A DNA stretch of 64,000 nucleotides, from NCBI RefSeq assembly GCF_023611505.1, contig NZ_CP097843.1, forward strand, positions 1,860,001 through 1,924,000, in the 5' to 3' direction. The DNA is from Streptococcus oralis. GTDB taxonomy: Bacteria; Bacillota; Bacilli; Lactobacillales; Streptococcaceae. Below, piece by piece: positions 11,179 through 20,900 of the stretch; within the stretch, counting starts at the first letter, position 1, and each line of letters opens with the position of its first letter. Position numbers and translations under genes: made by a program. The notes under the pieces are model-generated. The model saw nothing but the letters and a program-made list of their open reading frames with translations, was not told the DNA's origin and ran no database searches.

Positions 11179-12375
11179 CTACTCAACATTTTTCTGAATT
11201 TCTGAATAAACCTTAGTCGGAAGCCCCCAAAGCTTGATAAATCCAACAGTGGCATCTTGGTCAAAAGTATCCGCACTAGTATAGGTCGCCAAATTTTCAT
11301 CGTAAAGAGAATTTGGAGATTTCCGAGCCACTACCTGAGCATTCCCCTTATAGAGTTTAACTTTTGCAGTTCCATTGACAATTTTCTGTGTCTCCTTGAT
11401 ATAGGCAATCAAAGCCTGAGTTGCTGGGCTAAACCACAAGGCATTATAGATGAGATTGGACAACTCATTTTCGATAATAGGTTTGAAATGAGCCACTTCT
11501 CTCACAAGAGTCAAATCTTCAATCTCCTTATGAGCTGCCAATAAAGTCACAGCACCTGGGCACTCATAAATCTCTCTTGACTTAATACCGACTAGGCGAT
11601 TTTCAACATGGTCAATACGACCAACACCGTGTTTGCCTGCAATTTCATTGAGCTTTTGAATCAAAGCCGCCACTTTCATCTTTTCTCCATTGAGGGAAAT
11701 GGGCACCCCGCAGCTAAACTCAATGTCAATAAATTCTGGACTGTCTGGCGCCTCTTCTGGCGAAGATGTGATTCCAAATGCTTCTTCTGGCGCGTGGTTC
11801 CAAGGATTTTCCAAAACACCACATTCATTTGCACGTCCCCAAAGATTTTGATCGACAGAGTAAGGATTGTCAAGGTCAGCAGGAACTGGAACACCGTTTT
11901 CTTTGGCATATTGGATTTCTTCTTCACGAGACCATTTCCACTCACGAACAGGCGCAACTACCTTTAGATTGGGATCCAAAGCTGCGATAGAGACTTCAAA
12001 CCGAACTTGGTCGTTTCCCTTACCTGTACAACCATGGGCAATTGTGGTTGCCCCCGTCTGATGAGCTATTTCAACGAGTTTTTTTGAAATAAGAGGGCGA
12101 CTCAGAGCAGATACCAAGGGATACTTTTGTTCATAGTAGGCATGAGCCTGAAGGGCCACTAAAACATAGTCATTCGCAAATTCTTCCTTAACATCAATGA
12201 CATAAGACTCTACAGCCCCAACCTTGAGAGCTTTATCATGGATGAATTCCAGATCTTTTCCTTCGCCCACATCCATACAAACAGCGATCACATCATAGTC
12301 TTTTTTTAACCATGTAATAGCAACTGATGTATCCAATCCACCTGAATAGGCTAAAATAACTTTTTCCTTACTCAT
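11179..12375 (-). CDS. argG: Argininosuccinate synthase
   Basis: A 398-residue ATP-dependent ligase joining citrulline and aspartate. The ATP-binding [15 protein letters not shown] opens the protein, and [13 protein letters not shown] and [10 protein letters not shown] are further family signatures. It begins 15 bases after the stop of the upstream amino-acid binding lipoprotein gene, so the three genes probably form one unit driven from the promoter at 13239-13267. Full length, no anomaly. Confidence 0.97.
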   Translation of the reverse strand: MSKEKVILAYSGGLDTSVAITWLKKDYDVIAVCMDVGEGKDLEFIHDKALKVGAVESYVIDVKEEFANDYVLVALQAHAYYEQKYPLVSALSRPLISKKLVEIAHQTGATTIAHGCTGKGNDQVRFEVSIAALDPNLKVVAPVREWKWSREEEIQYAKENGVPVPADLDNPYSVDQNLWGRANECGVLENPWNHAPEEAFGITSSPEEAPDSPEFIDIEFSCGVPISLNGEKMKVAALIQKLNEIAGKHGVGRIDHVENRLVGIKSREIYECPGAVTLLAAHKEIEDLTLVREVAHFKPIIENELSNLIYNALWFSPATQALIAYIKETQKIVNGTAKVKLYKGNAQVVARKSPNSLYDENLATYTSADTFDQDATVGFIKLWGLPTKVYSEIQKNVE

Positions 12376-12390
12376 TTCTCTTCCTTCTTT

Positions 12391-13197
12391 CTATTTTTCG
12401 ATAGAGGCTTTAAAAGCATCATCAATCAATTTGTCCAATTCCCCAGAATCCTTCAACTTTTGGATGATTTTATCAACCGTCTCTTTTAATTCTTTACTGT
12501 CTTTCTTCATCGCAACAGCGTAGGAATCTTCTGTAGCATTGTCAAAATCAAACTCAGCAATGGCTAGGTCTGGATTATTCTCTACAAATCCTTTCGCCAC
12601 TGGTTCCTCAAAGATAACCGCATCTAGTTGTCCAGATTTTAAATCTGTTATCAAATTTCCATTTTTAGGAAGTGAAACGAGAGAAGAATTCTGTAAGGTT
12701 TCTTTGGCCAAAGTCTCCTGGATAGAACCTTTCTGCGCTCCAACCTTTTTCTGAGCCAAATCCTTCACAGATTGGTAATTCGTTAATTCAGATTTTCTTA
12801 CGATAATCTTATTTTTAGAAGTGTAGTAGGGAATTGAAAAATCGTAAACTTGACTTCTCTCCTCCGTCTTAGAAACTCCTGATATGGCAAGATCGGCCTT
12901 GCCCGAATCAAGACTAGCCAGTACATTGTCAAAACTCATTGGAGAGAACTCCACTTCTACACCTAGTTCCTTTGCGATGGCTTTGGCTAGTTCAACATCT
13001 GAACCTACAATCTGATTTTTCCCATCGACCAATTTCTGGTATTCAAATGGAGCAAACTCTGGATTTAGGGCCACCACCAATTTTCCTTTAGCCTTAATGG
13101 CTTCAACACCTTGGGATTGAGTGTTACTACAAGCAAATAATAAGGGAAACATAAGCAAACCAAACATCGTCATCAACACCTTCTTCACTTTATTCAT
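12391..13197 (-). CDS. Amino-acid ABC transporter substrate-binding lipoprotein
   Basis: A 268-residue SBP family 3 protein. The signal peptide ends in lipobox LLFAC with the lipidated cysteine at 23. The ligand domain contains EFAPFEYQ, SDVELAKAIAKELGV and DLAISGVSKTEERS. Because it is 15 bases upstream of argG and shares an ArgR-like promoter, arginine or a precursor such as citrulline or ornithine is a reasonable ligand, but this is inference. No permease or ATPase gene is adjacent, so it must partner with a distant transporter. Equivalent genes in pneumococcus lie in the same neighbourhood. Confidence 0.88.
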   Translation of the reverse strand: MNKVKKVLMTMFGLLMFPLLFACSNTQSQGVEAIKAKGKLVVALNPEFAPFEYQKLVDGKNQIVGSDVELAKAIAKELGVEVEFSPMSFDNVLASLDSGKADLAISGVSKTEERSQVYDFSIPYYTSKNKIIVRKSELTNYQSVKDLAQKKVGAQKGSIQETLAKETLQNSSLVSLPKNGNLITDLKSGQLDAVIFEEPVAKGFVENNPDLAIAEFDFDNATEDSYAVAMKKDSKELKETVDKIIQKLKDSGELDKLIDDAFKASIEK

Positions 13198-13225
13198 AGA
13201 AGAGCCTCCTTTTATTTTTATACTT

Positions 13226-13267
13226 TATTATTGTATAAATAATACTCTTCTCGTTCTCATTTGTCAA
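13226..13267 (-). promoter_or_regulatory. Promoter with ArgR-like operator for the SBP-argGH operon
   Basis: On the minus strand TTGACA (13267-13262) and TATTAT (13244-13239) are 17 bases apart. The -10 is one arm of an inverted repeat TATTATTGTATAAATAATA at 13226-13244, resembling AT-rich ARG boxes. ArgR control is inferred from the genes served. Confidence 0.5.
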
Positions 13268-13303
13268 GAAAAAACTGTATTTTATTTCATTTTAATCAAG
13301 AAA

Positions 13304-13342
13304 AAGCTTATTATATGATATATTTTTACATATAATAAGCTT
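13304..13342. repeat. Perfect 14-bp inverted repeat
   Basis: AAGCTTATTATATG at 13304-13317 and its exact complement at 13329-13342 around an 11-base loop. It lies between the LysM-gene terminator and the SBP promoter and ends no gene directly. AT-rich stem without a GC core; role unknown. Confidence 0.6.
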
Positions 13343-13444
13343 ATTTATACTATTTGAATTTTAAAACAATTTGAAGGATTTTGTTGAAATTATACAAATA
13401 GAGCATTACTGAGAAGATCGTTACACCTTTTGTTATAGAGAAAC

Positions 13445-13468
13445 AAAAAAGAGCCCTAAAGGACTCTT
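13445..13468 (-). terminator. Terminator of the LysM gene
   Basis: Hairpin AAGAGTCC TTTA GGGCTCTT followed by a T run on the minus strand, seven bases after the stop. Confidence 0.8.
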
Positions 13469-13474
13469 GTATTC

Positions 13475-14080
13475 TTAATACCAACCGTTGTTAAGCCAGA
13501 AGTTCTTGGCAGCTGTCCATGAGCCGTAGCGTCCTGCAACGTAGGCATCTGCTACACGTTCTTGGTTTTCAGCTGAGTAGTCACCGTTCAAGTATGAATC
13601 TGTCAATTGGTAACGTCCGATGTATTGGCCATTTGTAGCTGTGTAACTACCGCCTGATTCTTTTTGAGCGATCCATTCTTTGGCTTCTGCTTCAGAACCA
13701 CTTACAGTAGATGTTGCTACAGTGTTGCTTTCTGCTGCTGGTGCTTCATAAGTTGTAGTTGCAGCTGGAGCTTCTTCAACTGTTTCTGTAGCTACTGGAG
13801 CTGTTTCTTCCGTTGTTGCTGCTGGAGCTGCAGTAGAAGCTGTCCCTTCGATGACCAAAACTTGGTCAACATAGATAAGGTGGATATCTTTGATATTGTT
13901 TTTTGCTGCTAATTTTTCAGCAGTCGTGTTGTACTTCTCAGCAATTTCTGAAAGAGTATCACCTGATTTAACGGTGTAAGTTACAGTTTCTTGTGCAGAT
14001 GCAAGAGCTGGGGCAAAGAAAGCAAGTAAAGCTGCTACTCCTGCGATAGTTGTTTTGATTTTTTTAGTTGTTAATGACAT
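13475..14080 (-). CDS. Secreted LysM protein with lysozyme-like C-terminal domain
   Basis: About 201 residues: a signal peptide (cleavage after ALASA), a LysM peptidoglycan-binding domain (about residues 32-75, TYTVKSGDTLSEIAEKYNTT), an Ala/Thr/Glu/Pro-rich linker, and a C-terminal transglycosylase-like domain with QKESGGSYTATNGQYIGRYQ, where the glutamate is the expected catalytic acid. The start at 14080 is chosen as the codon before the signal peptide. Its pneumococcal counterpart is reported as a member of the WalRK (VicRK) cell-wall regulon; I could not find a clean WalR box by eye in the 14.1-14.3 kb gap. Probable cell-wall remodelling enzyme, exported. Confidence 0.88.
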   Translation of the reverse strand: MSLTTKKIKTTIAGVAALLAFFAPALASAQETVTYTVKSGDTLSEIAEKYNTTAEKLAAKNNIKDIHLIYVDQVLVIEGTASTAAPAATTEETAPVATETVEEAPAATTTYEAPAAESNTVATSTVSGSEAEAKEWIAQKESGGSYTATNGQYIGRYQLTDSYLNGDYSAENQERVADAYVAGRYGSWTAAKNFWLNNGWY

Positions 14081-14285
14081 ATCTAAAAATTCTCCTTCCA
14101 TTGAATATATCTATGATACCTTTTAAATATTACCGTTGTTTAACGGTTTTATGTAGAAATATTACAAAAATATTTTATATTTACTGAAACATTGATATTT
14201 TTGTCATAAAAGACAAGATTTTATACTATTTTTATCCATTTTTTCAGTTTTATAAGGGAAATAAGCACAGAACTTCATTCTTTGA

Positions 14286-14316
14286 TATAATAGAAACAAG
14301 AATCTTTGTAAGGGGA
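14286..14316 (+). promoter_or_regulatory. Promoter and ribosome binding site of sdaAB
   Basis: TATAAT at 14286-14291 and AAGGGG shortly before the ATG at 14322. The -35 is weak. Confidence 0.5.
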
Positions 14317-14321
14317 AACAG

Positions 14322-14993
14322 ATGCACTCACTTCGTTTTCAATCTGTCTTTGATATTATCGGACCTGTCATGATTGGCCCATCAAGTAGCCATACAGCTG
14401 GTGCCGTTCGTATCGGGAAAATCGTCTCATCCATTTTTGACGATACGCCAACAGAGGTAGAATTCCAATTATTTAACTCATTTGCCAAGACCTACCGTGG
14501 TCATGGAACGGATCTTGCTCTCGTCGCTGGTATTTTAGGTATGGATACGGATGACCCCAACATTCCAAATAGTCTCGAGATTGCCCATAAGCGTGGTATC
14601 AAGATTGTCTGGACCATTCAGAAAGACAGCAACGCTCCTCACCCAAACACCACCAAAATCACTATAAAGAATGACCATAAGTCCATTAGCGTGACAGGTA
14701 TTTCTATCGGTGGGGGAAATATCCAAGTTACGGAGCTTAACGGCTTTGCTGTCTCTCTCAACATGAACACACCGACCATCATCATCGTGCATCAGGATGT
14801 TCCAGGTATGATTGCCCATGTTACTGAAGCCCTCTCTCGTTTCGATATCAACATCGCTCAGATGAATGTGACTCGAGAAAAAGCTGGAGAAAAAGCCATT
14901 ATGATTATCGAAGTCGATAGTCGAAGTTGCGAAGAGGCGATTGAAGAAATTCGAAAAATCCCTCATCTCCACAATGTCAATTTCTTTAAGTAG
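14322..14993 (+). CDS. sdaAB: L-serine dehydratase, beta subunit
   Basis: A 223-residue subunit of the iron-sulfur L-serine deaminase that converts serine to pyruvate and ammonia. The N-terminal signature IGPVMIGPSSSHTAGAVRIG is present and the last 75 residues form an ACT domain (PTIIIVHQDVPGMIAHVTEA), which in this family binds serine as regulator. It precedes the alpha-subunit gene by 8 bases on the same strand, the usual arrangement of the two-subunit Firmicute type. Confidence 0.95.
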   Translation: MHSLRFQSVFDIIGPVMIGPSSSHTAGAVRIGKIVSSIFDDTPTEVEFQLFNSFAKTYRGHGTDLALVAGILGMDTDDPNIPNSLEIAHKRGIKIVWTIQKDSNAPHPNTTKITIKNDHKSISVTGISIGGGNIQVTELNGFAVSLNMNTPTIIIVHQDVPGMIAHVTEALSRFDINIAQMNVTREKAGEKAIMIIEVDSRSCEEAIEEIRKIPHLHNVNFFK

Positions 14994-15001
14994 GAGGAAA
15001 C

Positions 15002-15874
15002 ATGTTTTATTCTATCAAAGAATTGGTCGAGCAGGCAGATCTAGACTTCCAAGGAAATGTCGCAGAACTCATGATTGCGACAGAATATCAATTAACCGGT
15101 CGAGAACGGCCAGAAGTTCTCCTCCTCATGGAACGCAATCTAGAAGTCATGAAAGCCTCTGTTGAGCTCGGTCTCAGTGAAAATAAATCCCGTAGTGGCT
15201 TAACGGGTGGCGATGCTGCCAAACTAGACCGCCATCTCAAAAGTGGCAAGGCCTTGTCTGACTTTACCATCCTATCAGCAGCCCGTAATGCCATCGCGGT
15301 CAACGAACACAACGCTAAAATGGGTTTGGTCTGTGCCACCCCAACCGCAGGAAGTGCTGGTTGTTTGCCAGCCGTTCTCACTGCCGCTATCCAAAAATTA
15401 GACCTTAGCCACGAAGAACAGCTGGATTTCCTCTTTGCTGCTGGTGCCTTTGGATTGGTTATCGCAAACAACGCCTCTATCTCAGGTGCTGAAGGTGGCT
15501 GCCAGGCCGAAGTCGGCTCTGCCTCTGCCATGAGTGCCGCAGCCTTGACCTTGGCTGCAGGTGGAACCCCCTATCAGGCTAGCCAAGCCATCGCCTTTGT
15601 CATTAAAAATATGCTGGGTCTCATCTGTGACCCTGTCGCTGGTCTGGTTGAGGTTCCCTGTGTCAAACGAAATGCCATGGGAGCCAGCTTTGCCTTTATA
15701 GCGGCAGATATGGCCTTAGCAGGTATCGAATCTAAGATCCCTGTTGACGAAGTCATCGATGCCATGTACCAGGTCGGATCCAGCCTTCCAACTGCCTTTC
15801 GTGAAACGGCTGAGGGTGGACTCGCTGCCACTCCTACTGGTCGCCGCCTACAAAAAGAAATCTTCGGAGAATAA
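15002..15874 (+). CDS. sdaAA: L-serine dehydratase, alpha subunit
   Basis: A 290-residue catalytic subunit carrying the [4Fe-4S] cluster. Cysteines in VCATPTAGSAGCLPA, LICDPVAG and VEVPCVKRN are the expected cluster ligands and surrounding signature. AGGAGG precedes the ATG. It is followed 21 bases later by a HAD phosphatase gene on the same strand with its own ribosome binding site, so the three may be co-transcribed. Nothing unusual seen. Confidence 0.95.
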   Translation: MFYSIKELVEQADLDFQGNVAELMIATEYQLTGRERPEVLLLMERNLEVMKASVELGLSENKSRSGLTGGDAAKLDRHLKSGKALSDFTILSAARNAIAVNEHNAKMGLVCATPTAGSAGCLPAVLTAAIQKLDLSHEEQLDFLFAAGAFGLVIANNASISGAEGGCQAEVGSASAMSAAALTLAAGGTPYQASQAIAFVIKNMLGLICDPVAGLVEVPCVKRNAMGASFAFIAADMALAGIESKIPVDEVIDAMYQVGSSLPTAFRETAEGGLAATPTGRRLQKEIFGE

Positions 15875-15895
15875 GCTTATCTATTAGGAGAAACT

Positions 15896-16525
15896 ATGCC
15901 CTCTATCTCAGCAATCTTTTTTGATCTAGACGGAACTCTGGTTGACAGTTCTATCGGGATCCACAATTCCTTTACCCATACCTTTGAACAACTGGGAGTT
16001 CCGACTCCTGATGCTAAAACCATTCGTGGTTTCATGGGACCGCCACTTGAAAGTAGTTTTGCAATGTGTCTTCCCAAGGAGCAAATCTCGGAGGCTGTTC
16101 AAATCTACCGTTCTTACTACAAGGAAAAAGGAATCCACGAAGCGCAGCTCTTCCCCCGAATGACGGAATTGCTTCAAGCACTTTCACAAAACTACCCTCT
16201 CTACATCACTACAACCAAGAATACTCCTACTGCTCATGATATGACTAAAAATCTGGGAATCCATCATTTCTTTGATGGCATTTACGGCTCTAGTCCTGAA
16301 ACGCCACACAAGGCGGATGTCATCCGTTACGCCTTGCAAACGCATCAACTCCCTGCAGACCAAGTCCTCATCATCGGGGACACCAAGTTTGATATGATTG
16401 GAGCCCAAGAAACTAGCATTAAAAAGTTCGCTGTTACTTGGGGATTTGGAGAAGAGGCTGATTTACTCAGCTATCAACCTGACTGGATTGCCCATACCAT
16501 TGACGACATCATTAAGCAACTATAA
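15896..16525 (+). CDS. HAD-family phosphatase
   Basis: A 209-residue haloacid-dehalogenase hydrolase with a helical cap. Motif I is FFDLDGTLVDSS, motif II is TTTKNTPTA, and motif III/IV is IIGDTKFDMIGAQ, so all catalytic residues are present. Most like phosphoglycolate phosphatase (Gph) or PpaX-type enzymes; the actual substrate is not determinable. TAGGAG precedes the start. It ends before a strong bidirectional terminator. Confidence 0.88.
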   Translation: MPSISAIFFDLDGTLVDSSIGIHNSFTHTFEQLGVPTPDAKTIRGFMGPPLESSFAMCLPKEQISEAVQIYRSYYKEKGIHEAQLFPRMTELLQALSQNYPLYITTTKNTPTAHDMTKNLGIHHFFDGIYGSSPETPHKADVIRYALQTHQLPADQVLIIGDTKFDMIGAQETSIKKFAVTWGFGEEADLLSYQPDWIAHTIDDIIKQL

Positions 16526-16555
16526 ATAATACAACGATTTGAAATTACAGAGTAA

Positions 16556-16594
16556 AAAGGCCAAGGTTCTGTACAAACAGAACCTTGGCTTTCT
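16556..16594. terminator. Bidirectional terminator, HAD gene / dehydratase gene
   Basis: Strong hairpin GCCAAGGTTCTG...CAGAACCTTGGC with flanking A and T runs between convergent genes. Confidence 0.88.
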
Positions 16595-16620
16595 ATTTAT
16601 AATTAATTGGTTGGACACTC

Positions 16621-18471
16621 TTACTCAACGTGGGTTGTCTCATTTGCAAAGGAAATAATCGCTTCTTTGAGCTCATCTCCGCTGAGTGAACGGAATTCTT
16701 CAATCTTCTGATCGATGGCTTCTAGAGGCATGACGTTAACCTTACCAACGAAAATCTTATCCATGACTTGGTTATCAACCAATTCGGTCGAAACCAAGAG
16801 TTCTTCATAGAGTTTTTCACCTGGTCGGATACCGACCTCAACGATTGGAATTTCACTTTCCGTGTGCCCGCTTAGAAGGACCATTTTCTTAGCCAAGTCA
16901 TAGATCTTGACTGGTTTGCCCATATCAAGGATAAAGACTTCTCCGTCCTTGGCATAAGCACCAGCATGGATAACCAGACGGCTAGCTTCTGGAATGGTCA
17001 TAAAGTAACGGGTCATACGGAAGTCTGTCACCGTTACAGGACCACCTTCAGCAATCTGACGTTCAAAGACAGGAATCACACTACCACGGCTACCGAGAAC
17101 ATTCCCAAAACGAACTGCACAGTAGGTTGATTTACTACGTTGGTTAAAGCCAGTAACAATCAACTCTGCCACGCGCTTAGTCGCCCCCATAACATTCGGT
17201 GGATTGACCGCCTTGTCAGTCGAAATCATGACCATCTTAGGTACTTTGGCCTCATCAACAGCCTTGGCAACATTGTAGGTCCCGAGGATATTGTTCTTGA
17301 AGGCTTCTTTTGGATTGCGCTCCATCATTGGAACATGTTTGTGTGCTGCAGCATGGTAGATGATAGCTGGTTTGTACTGTTCAAACACTTGTAAAAGACG
17401 ATCATAATCCTGAATATCTGCAATGACAGGAACATAATCAATCCCTTGGAATTTACGAATCAACTCATGATAAATAAGGTAGATTGAATTTTCACCATGA
17501 CCGAGCAAGACGATACGCTCTGGGTTGAAGCGGCTAATCTGGCGACAAATTTCAGAACCAATCGAACCACCAGCTCCTGTCACCAAGATGGTCTTACCTG
17601 TAATTTCTGCACCCAGACGTGATTCGTCAAGGCGAATTTCCTGACGGCCCAAGAGGTCTGTGATATCAATTTTTTGGAAACCACTACCCGATTGATGTAA
17701 ACCTTGAACAACTGTCTCAACTTTAGGCATCTTGTAACATTTGACACCTAGTTTATTACACATCTGCAAGATACGTTCATACTCTGATGGATCAAGCGAA
17801 GGGATTGCTACGATAACACGCTCGATTTGGTGACGTTTGGCCAATTCAGGTAGATTGTCATAAGAGCCTAAGACTGGGACTCCACCCAGTTTTTGCCCTT
17901 TTTTCTTTTCATCGTTATCCAAAATCCCCACTATCTCAAGCTCACTGGTTGGATGTTGGTAGCTATTCATAAAAAGGGCGCCACCATCTCCCGCACCAAT
18001 CAAGAAGGTACGGCGATGCTCTCCATCTCCACTACCCTTTTTACGTTTGGAATAAATCAACTGCCAGGTGATGCGAGGAAGCAAGATGAGGAAGGTACTC
18101 AACAAAATGAAGAGCACGATGAAACGGATAGAAAATAATGGAAGAAAGGCATAGCAGATTCCATAAGAAAGAACACTACTGAGCGTCACTCCAAAAAAGA
18201 TTTTCATAAAATCCGTAATCTTACTGTAGCGACTAATACTAGCATTCAGCCCCCAAAATGCAATTATGATTTGATAGAGAAGGAAGGCTAAAAGAGTGTA
18301 GATCACATAATCCACAGGCGCAGGATTTATAAGGCCATAAAACAAGATATAAGATACGATGATGGAAACCACCATACTCAGAATGTCGAATATCCCCCAA
18401 AATACTTGTTTTTGCTGTTTATTTAAAATTTCAACCAGATCAATCACGTAATCTGTTAGTTTTTTATTCAT
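16621..18471 (-). CDS. Membrane-bound UDP-sugar 4,6-dehydratase (WbpM/CapD type)
   Basis: A 616-residue protein. Four membrane segments occupy roughly residues 20-135, then a first Rossmann domain (LIGAGDGGALF, CoA-binding-like) and a second SDR-type domain starting ILVTGAGGSIGSEIC. The active-site stretch STDKAVNPPNVMGATKR shows the MxxxK form normal for this family in place of YxxxK. These enzymes convert UDP-GlcNAc to a 4-keto-6-deoxy sugar for wall or capsule polysaccharides. It follows a family 2 glycosyltransferase gene by 75 bases on the same strand. The pneumococcal orthologue is annotated as CapD-like but lies outside the capsule locus, as here. Confidence 0.9.
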   Translation of the reverse strand: MNKKLTDYVIDLVEILNKQQKQVFWGIFDILSMVVSIIVSYILFYGLINPAPVDYVIYTLLAFLLYQIIIAFWGLNASISRYSKITDFMKIFFGVTLSSVLSYGICYAFLPLFSIRFIVLFILLSTFLILLPRITWQLIYSKRKKGSGDGEHRRTFLIGAGDGGALFMNSYQHPTSELEIVGILDNDEKKKGQKLGGVPVLGSYDNLPELAKRHQIERVIVAIPSLDPSEYERILQMCNKLGVKCYKMPKVETVVQGLHQSGSGFQKIDITDLLGRQEIRLDESRLGAEITGKTILVTGAGGSIGSEICRQISRFNPERIVLLGHGENSIYLIYHELIRKFQGIDYVPVIADIQDYDRLLQVFEQYKPAIIYHAAAHKHVPMMERNPKEAFKNNILGTYNVAKAVDEAKVPKMVMISTDKAVNPPNVMGATKRVAELIVTGFNQRSKSTYCAVRFGNVLGSRGSVIPVFERQIAEGGPVTVTDFRMTRYFMTIPEASRLVIHAGAYAKDGEVFILDMGKPVKIYDLAKKMVLLSGHTESEIPIVEVGIRPGEKLYEELLVSTELVDNQVMDKIFVGKVNVMPLEAIDQKIEEFRSLSGDELKEAIISFANETTHVE

Positions 18472-18546
18472 AGGAATTTACTCCCCCTTAAAAGAGTCAG
18501 ATGATACTATTGTTATGATAACCCGAATCGTTCAATCTATCAGGTC

Positions 18547-19377
18547 TTACTTGCTCTTTCTTAAAAGTTTGACAAAGATAAACTGACGTACAAAACCTGG
18601 ACAAAGTGCAACAATTGCCTGAATGAATATACTTTTAGCATATTCCATGTAAGAAATTTGCCCTCGCTCCAGCATCCGTTGGCGAGCTTGACGATAGAAT
18701 TTAAGGTAACGCAAGCCACCTCGACGCTCAAACATCCCGGAACCTACGCGAACCTTACACAAGATTTGATCTAGGTTGCCAGTCTTGGCACCTGCCGTAA
18801 TCATATTGAGCCAAAGGAGATCATCCTCCATATAAAGCCCGTCTTCGTAGTTGCCCGCCTTGAGGACCATGTCCTTTTTGAACATGACTGTCATATGGTT
18901 AAAAGCACTTCTCATTCTCTGATAAGCCACAATGTCTGCGTGCTGAGTTGGAACACGACGATAAGACACAATCTCATCTGGATTGTCAATGAACTCTGCA
19001 ATCTGCCCACCTAAGAGATCGAGATCTTCTTTCTCCATTAGCTGAAGCTGTTTCTCAAAACGATCCGGAACGGCTAAATCGTCCGTATCCATCCGTGCAA
19101 TAATGTCATACTGACACTGTAAAACACCGTATCGAAGAGCCAAGCCTAAACCTTGATTTTGCTCTAAGGGGCACCGTTTCACTGGAATGTCTGACTGAGC
19201 TTCCACTTCATCTAGCACCTGATAGAGCTCTGGCGTGAGGGGCCCATCCTCAACAAGAACAAGTTCACTCGGTTTCAAGGTTTGATTTTGAACACTTTTG
19301 ATAGCATCTCTCAAAAACGTCGGGCTTTCCTTTACATAGACCGACATCAAGACGCTGATTTTTTGCTTTTCAGGCAC
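18547..19377 (-). CDS. Family 2 glycosyltransferase
   Basis: A 276-residue GT-A fold transferase. Nucleotide-sugar binding VLMSVYVKESPTFL opens it and the metal-binding motif is in ARMDTDDLAVPDRF. The product sugar linkage is unknown. The start is GTG at 19377, supported by TTGGAGAAAAACG upstream. It is transcribed toward the dehydratase gene, so the pair likely modifies a surface glycan. A C-terminal hydrophobic stretch (about residues 245-265) may tether it to the membrane. Confidence 0.88.
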   Translation of the reverse strand: MPEKQKISVLMSVYVKESPTFLRDAIKSVQNQTLKPSELVLVEDGPLTPELYQVLDEVEAQSDIPVKRCPLEQNQGLGLALRYGVLQCQYDIIARMDTDDLAVPDRFEKQLQLMEKEDLDLLGGQIAEFIDNPDEIVSYRRVPTQHADIVAYQRMRSAFNHMTVMFKKDMVLKAGNYEDGLYMEDDLLWLNMITAGAKTGNLDQILCKVRVGSGMFERRGGLRYLKFYRQARQRMLERGQISYMEYAKSIFIQAIVALCPGFVRQFIFVKLLRKSK

Positions 19378-19598
19378 CGTTTTTCTCCAATATATAGATT
19401 TCCTTCCACTATTTTATCACAAATTTTCTCACTTTCCTATTTTTATATCAAATCAAGGAAAATTCTAGTAAAGAAATGTATCTCCTTTCACTCTATTCTC
19501 GCTTAAATCAATCGAACTTTCTTAGCTGTCATTACTTGACATTATATAGAAAAAACCTTAAAATAAGCTGTTAATAAAATCATCTATTCGAGGTTTTT

Positions 19599-20765
19599 AT
19601 GAAAAAACAATCACTCTTTTTTATCCTAGGAATTGTCTTAATCGGGACTGTTTTACGCTCTCCTTTCACTGCTCTTCCAACCATTTTAGGAGATATCGCT
19701 CAAGGACTAGGAGTGGAGGTTAGTTCTCTTGGGATTTTAACCAGTCTCCCTCTCTTGATGTTTGCTCTTTTCTCTGCTTTTGCAAGCCGCTTGGCTCAAA
19801 AAATCGGGTTGGAACACCTCTTCACTTACTGTCTCCTCCTCTTAACTGTTGGCTCTGCCATTCGGATTTTCAATCTTCCCCTTCTCTATCTAGGAACTCT
19901 AATCATCGGAGCGAGCATCGCCATTTTCAATGTACTCCTCCCAAGTATGATCCAGGCAAATCAACCTCAAAAAATCAGTTTCCTAACAACTCTCTATGTC
20001 ACTGCCATGGGAATTTCGACAGCCATCGCTTCTTATCTATCCGTCCCTATCACCCAAGCCAGTTCTTGGAAAGGACTGATCCTCGTTCTCAGCTTTCTCT
20101 GTCTGGTCACTCTGCTAATCTGGTTGCCAAATCATCGCCACAACCACTACCTAGAAGGCCAAAAAGAAAAGCAAGTCAAAGAAAACATTCTAAAAAGTAA
20201 AGATGTCTGGGCCATCATTATCTTTGGTGGTCTTCAGTCCTTGCTCTTTTATACGAACATGACCTGGCTGCCAACGATTGCTATTAGTGCTGGTCTTTCT
20301 AATAAAGATGCGGCCCTCCTCGCTTCTATCTTCTCGCTGATCAGCATTCCTTTTTCAATGACTGTTCCAAGTCTGACGACTCATCTGTCAGACGGCCACC
20401 GTCGAATCATGCTAACAATTATCTCTATCGCTGGGATGACAGGAATTGCCATGCTCTTGTATCCAAGTAGCAGTTTCCTCTACTGGTTAGTCGTCCACCT
20501 CTTGATTGGAACGGCCTGCAGCGCCCTCTTCCCCTACCTCATGGTTTGTTTTTCTCTTAAAACCAGTTCGCCTGAAAAGACGGCTCAGCTATCAGGACTA
20601 GCGCAAACAGGGGGCTACATCTTAGCAGCTTTTGGTCCTACCTTGTTTGGTTACAGTTTTGAACTTTTCCAATCTTGGATCCCAGCTGTCCTTGCCCTTC
20701 TAGTCATCGATATCATCATGACCGTCTCACTCTTTATGGTGGATCGGGCTGATAAGATTCTTTAA
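19599..20765 (+). CDS. MFS transporter, CynX/NimT family
   Basis: A 388-residue polytopic membrane protein with about 12 hydrophobic segments. The first, FFILGIVLIGTVLRSPFTAL, carries the R-SPFTALPTILG pattern typical of CynX/NimT-type transporters (cyanate, 2-nitroimidazole). Substrate unknown. It starts after GAGG at the usual distance. It is divergent from the glycosyltransferase and is the left boundary gene of the retron insertion; the PadR operon is the right boundary. Confidence 0.88.
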   Translation: MKKQSLFFILGIVLIGTVLRSPFTALPTILGDIAQGLGVEVSSLGILTSLPLLMFALFSAFASRLAQKIGLEHLFTYCLLLLTVGSAIRIFNLPLLYLGTLIIGASIAIFNVLLPSMIQANQPQKISFLTTLYVTAMGISTAIASYLSVPITQASSWKGLILVLSFLCLVTLLIWLPNHRHNHYLEGQKEKQVKENILKSKDVWAIIIFGGLQSLLFYTNMTWLPTIAISAGLSNKDAALLASIFSLISIPFSMTVPSLTTHLSDGHRRIMLTIISIAGMTGIAMLLYPSSSFLYWLVVHLLIGTACSALFPYLMVCFSLKTSSPEKTAQLSGLAQTGGYILAAFGPTLFGYSFELFQSWIPAVLALLVIDIIMTVSLFMVDRADKIL

Positions 20766-20800
20766 TTATTCTAAAATACTTCTCAGATATAAACAATGCA

Positions 20801-20824
20801 AAGCCAGACTCTGTCTGGTTTTTT
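20801..20824 (+). terminator. Terminator of the MFS gene
   Basis: CCAGAC TCT GTCTGG hairpin followed by TTTTTT, 36 bases after the stop. It separates the MFS gene from the retron. Confidence 0.85.
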
Positions 20825-20885
20825 GAGGTGTTGATAAAAATTTATAGTCTAAGATGTCTTAATTCTAGATTAACAGGTTATTTTG

Positions 20886-20894
20886 TGATAGAAT
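20886..20894 (+). promoter_or_regulatory. Retron ncRNA promoter
   Basis: Extended -10 TGATAGAAT (TAGAAT 20889-20894). A start seven bases on falls at 20901, exactly the first base of the a1 repeat. The -35 region is poor, which extended -10 promoters tolerate. Confidence 0.55.
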
Positions 20895-20900
20895 AAAGTT

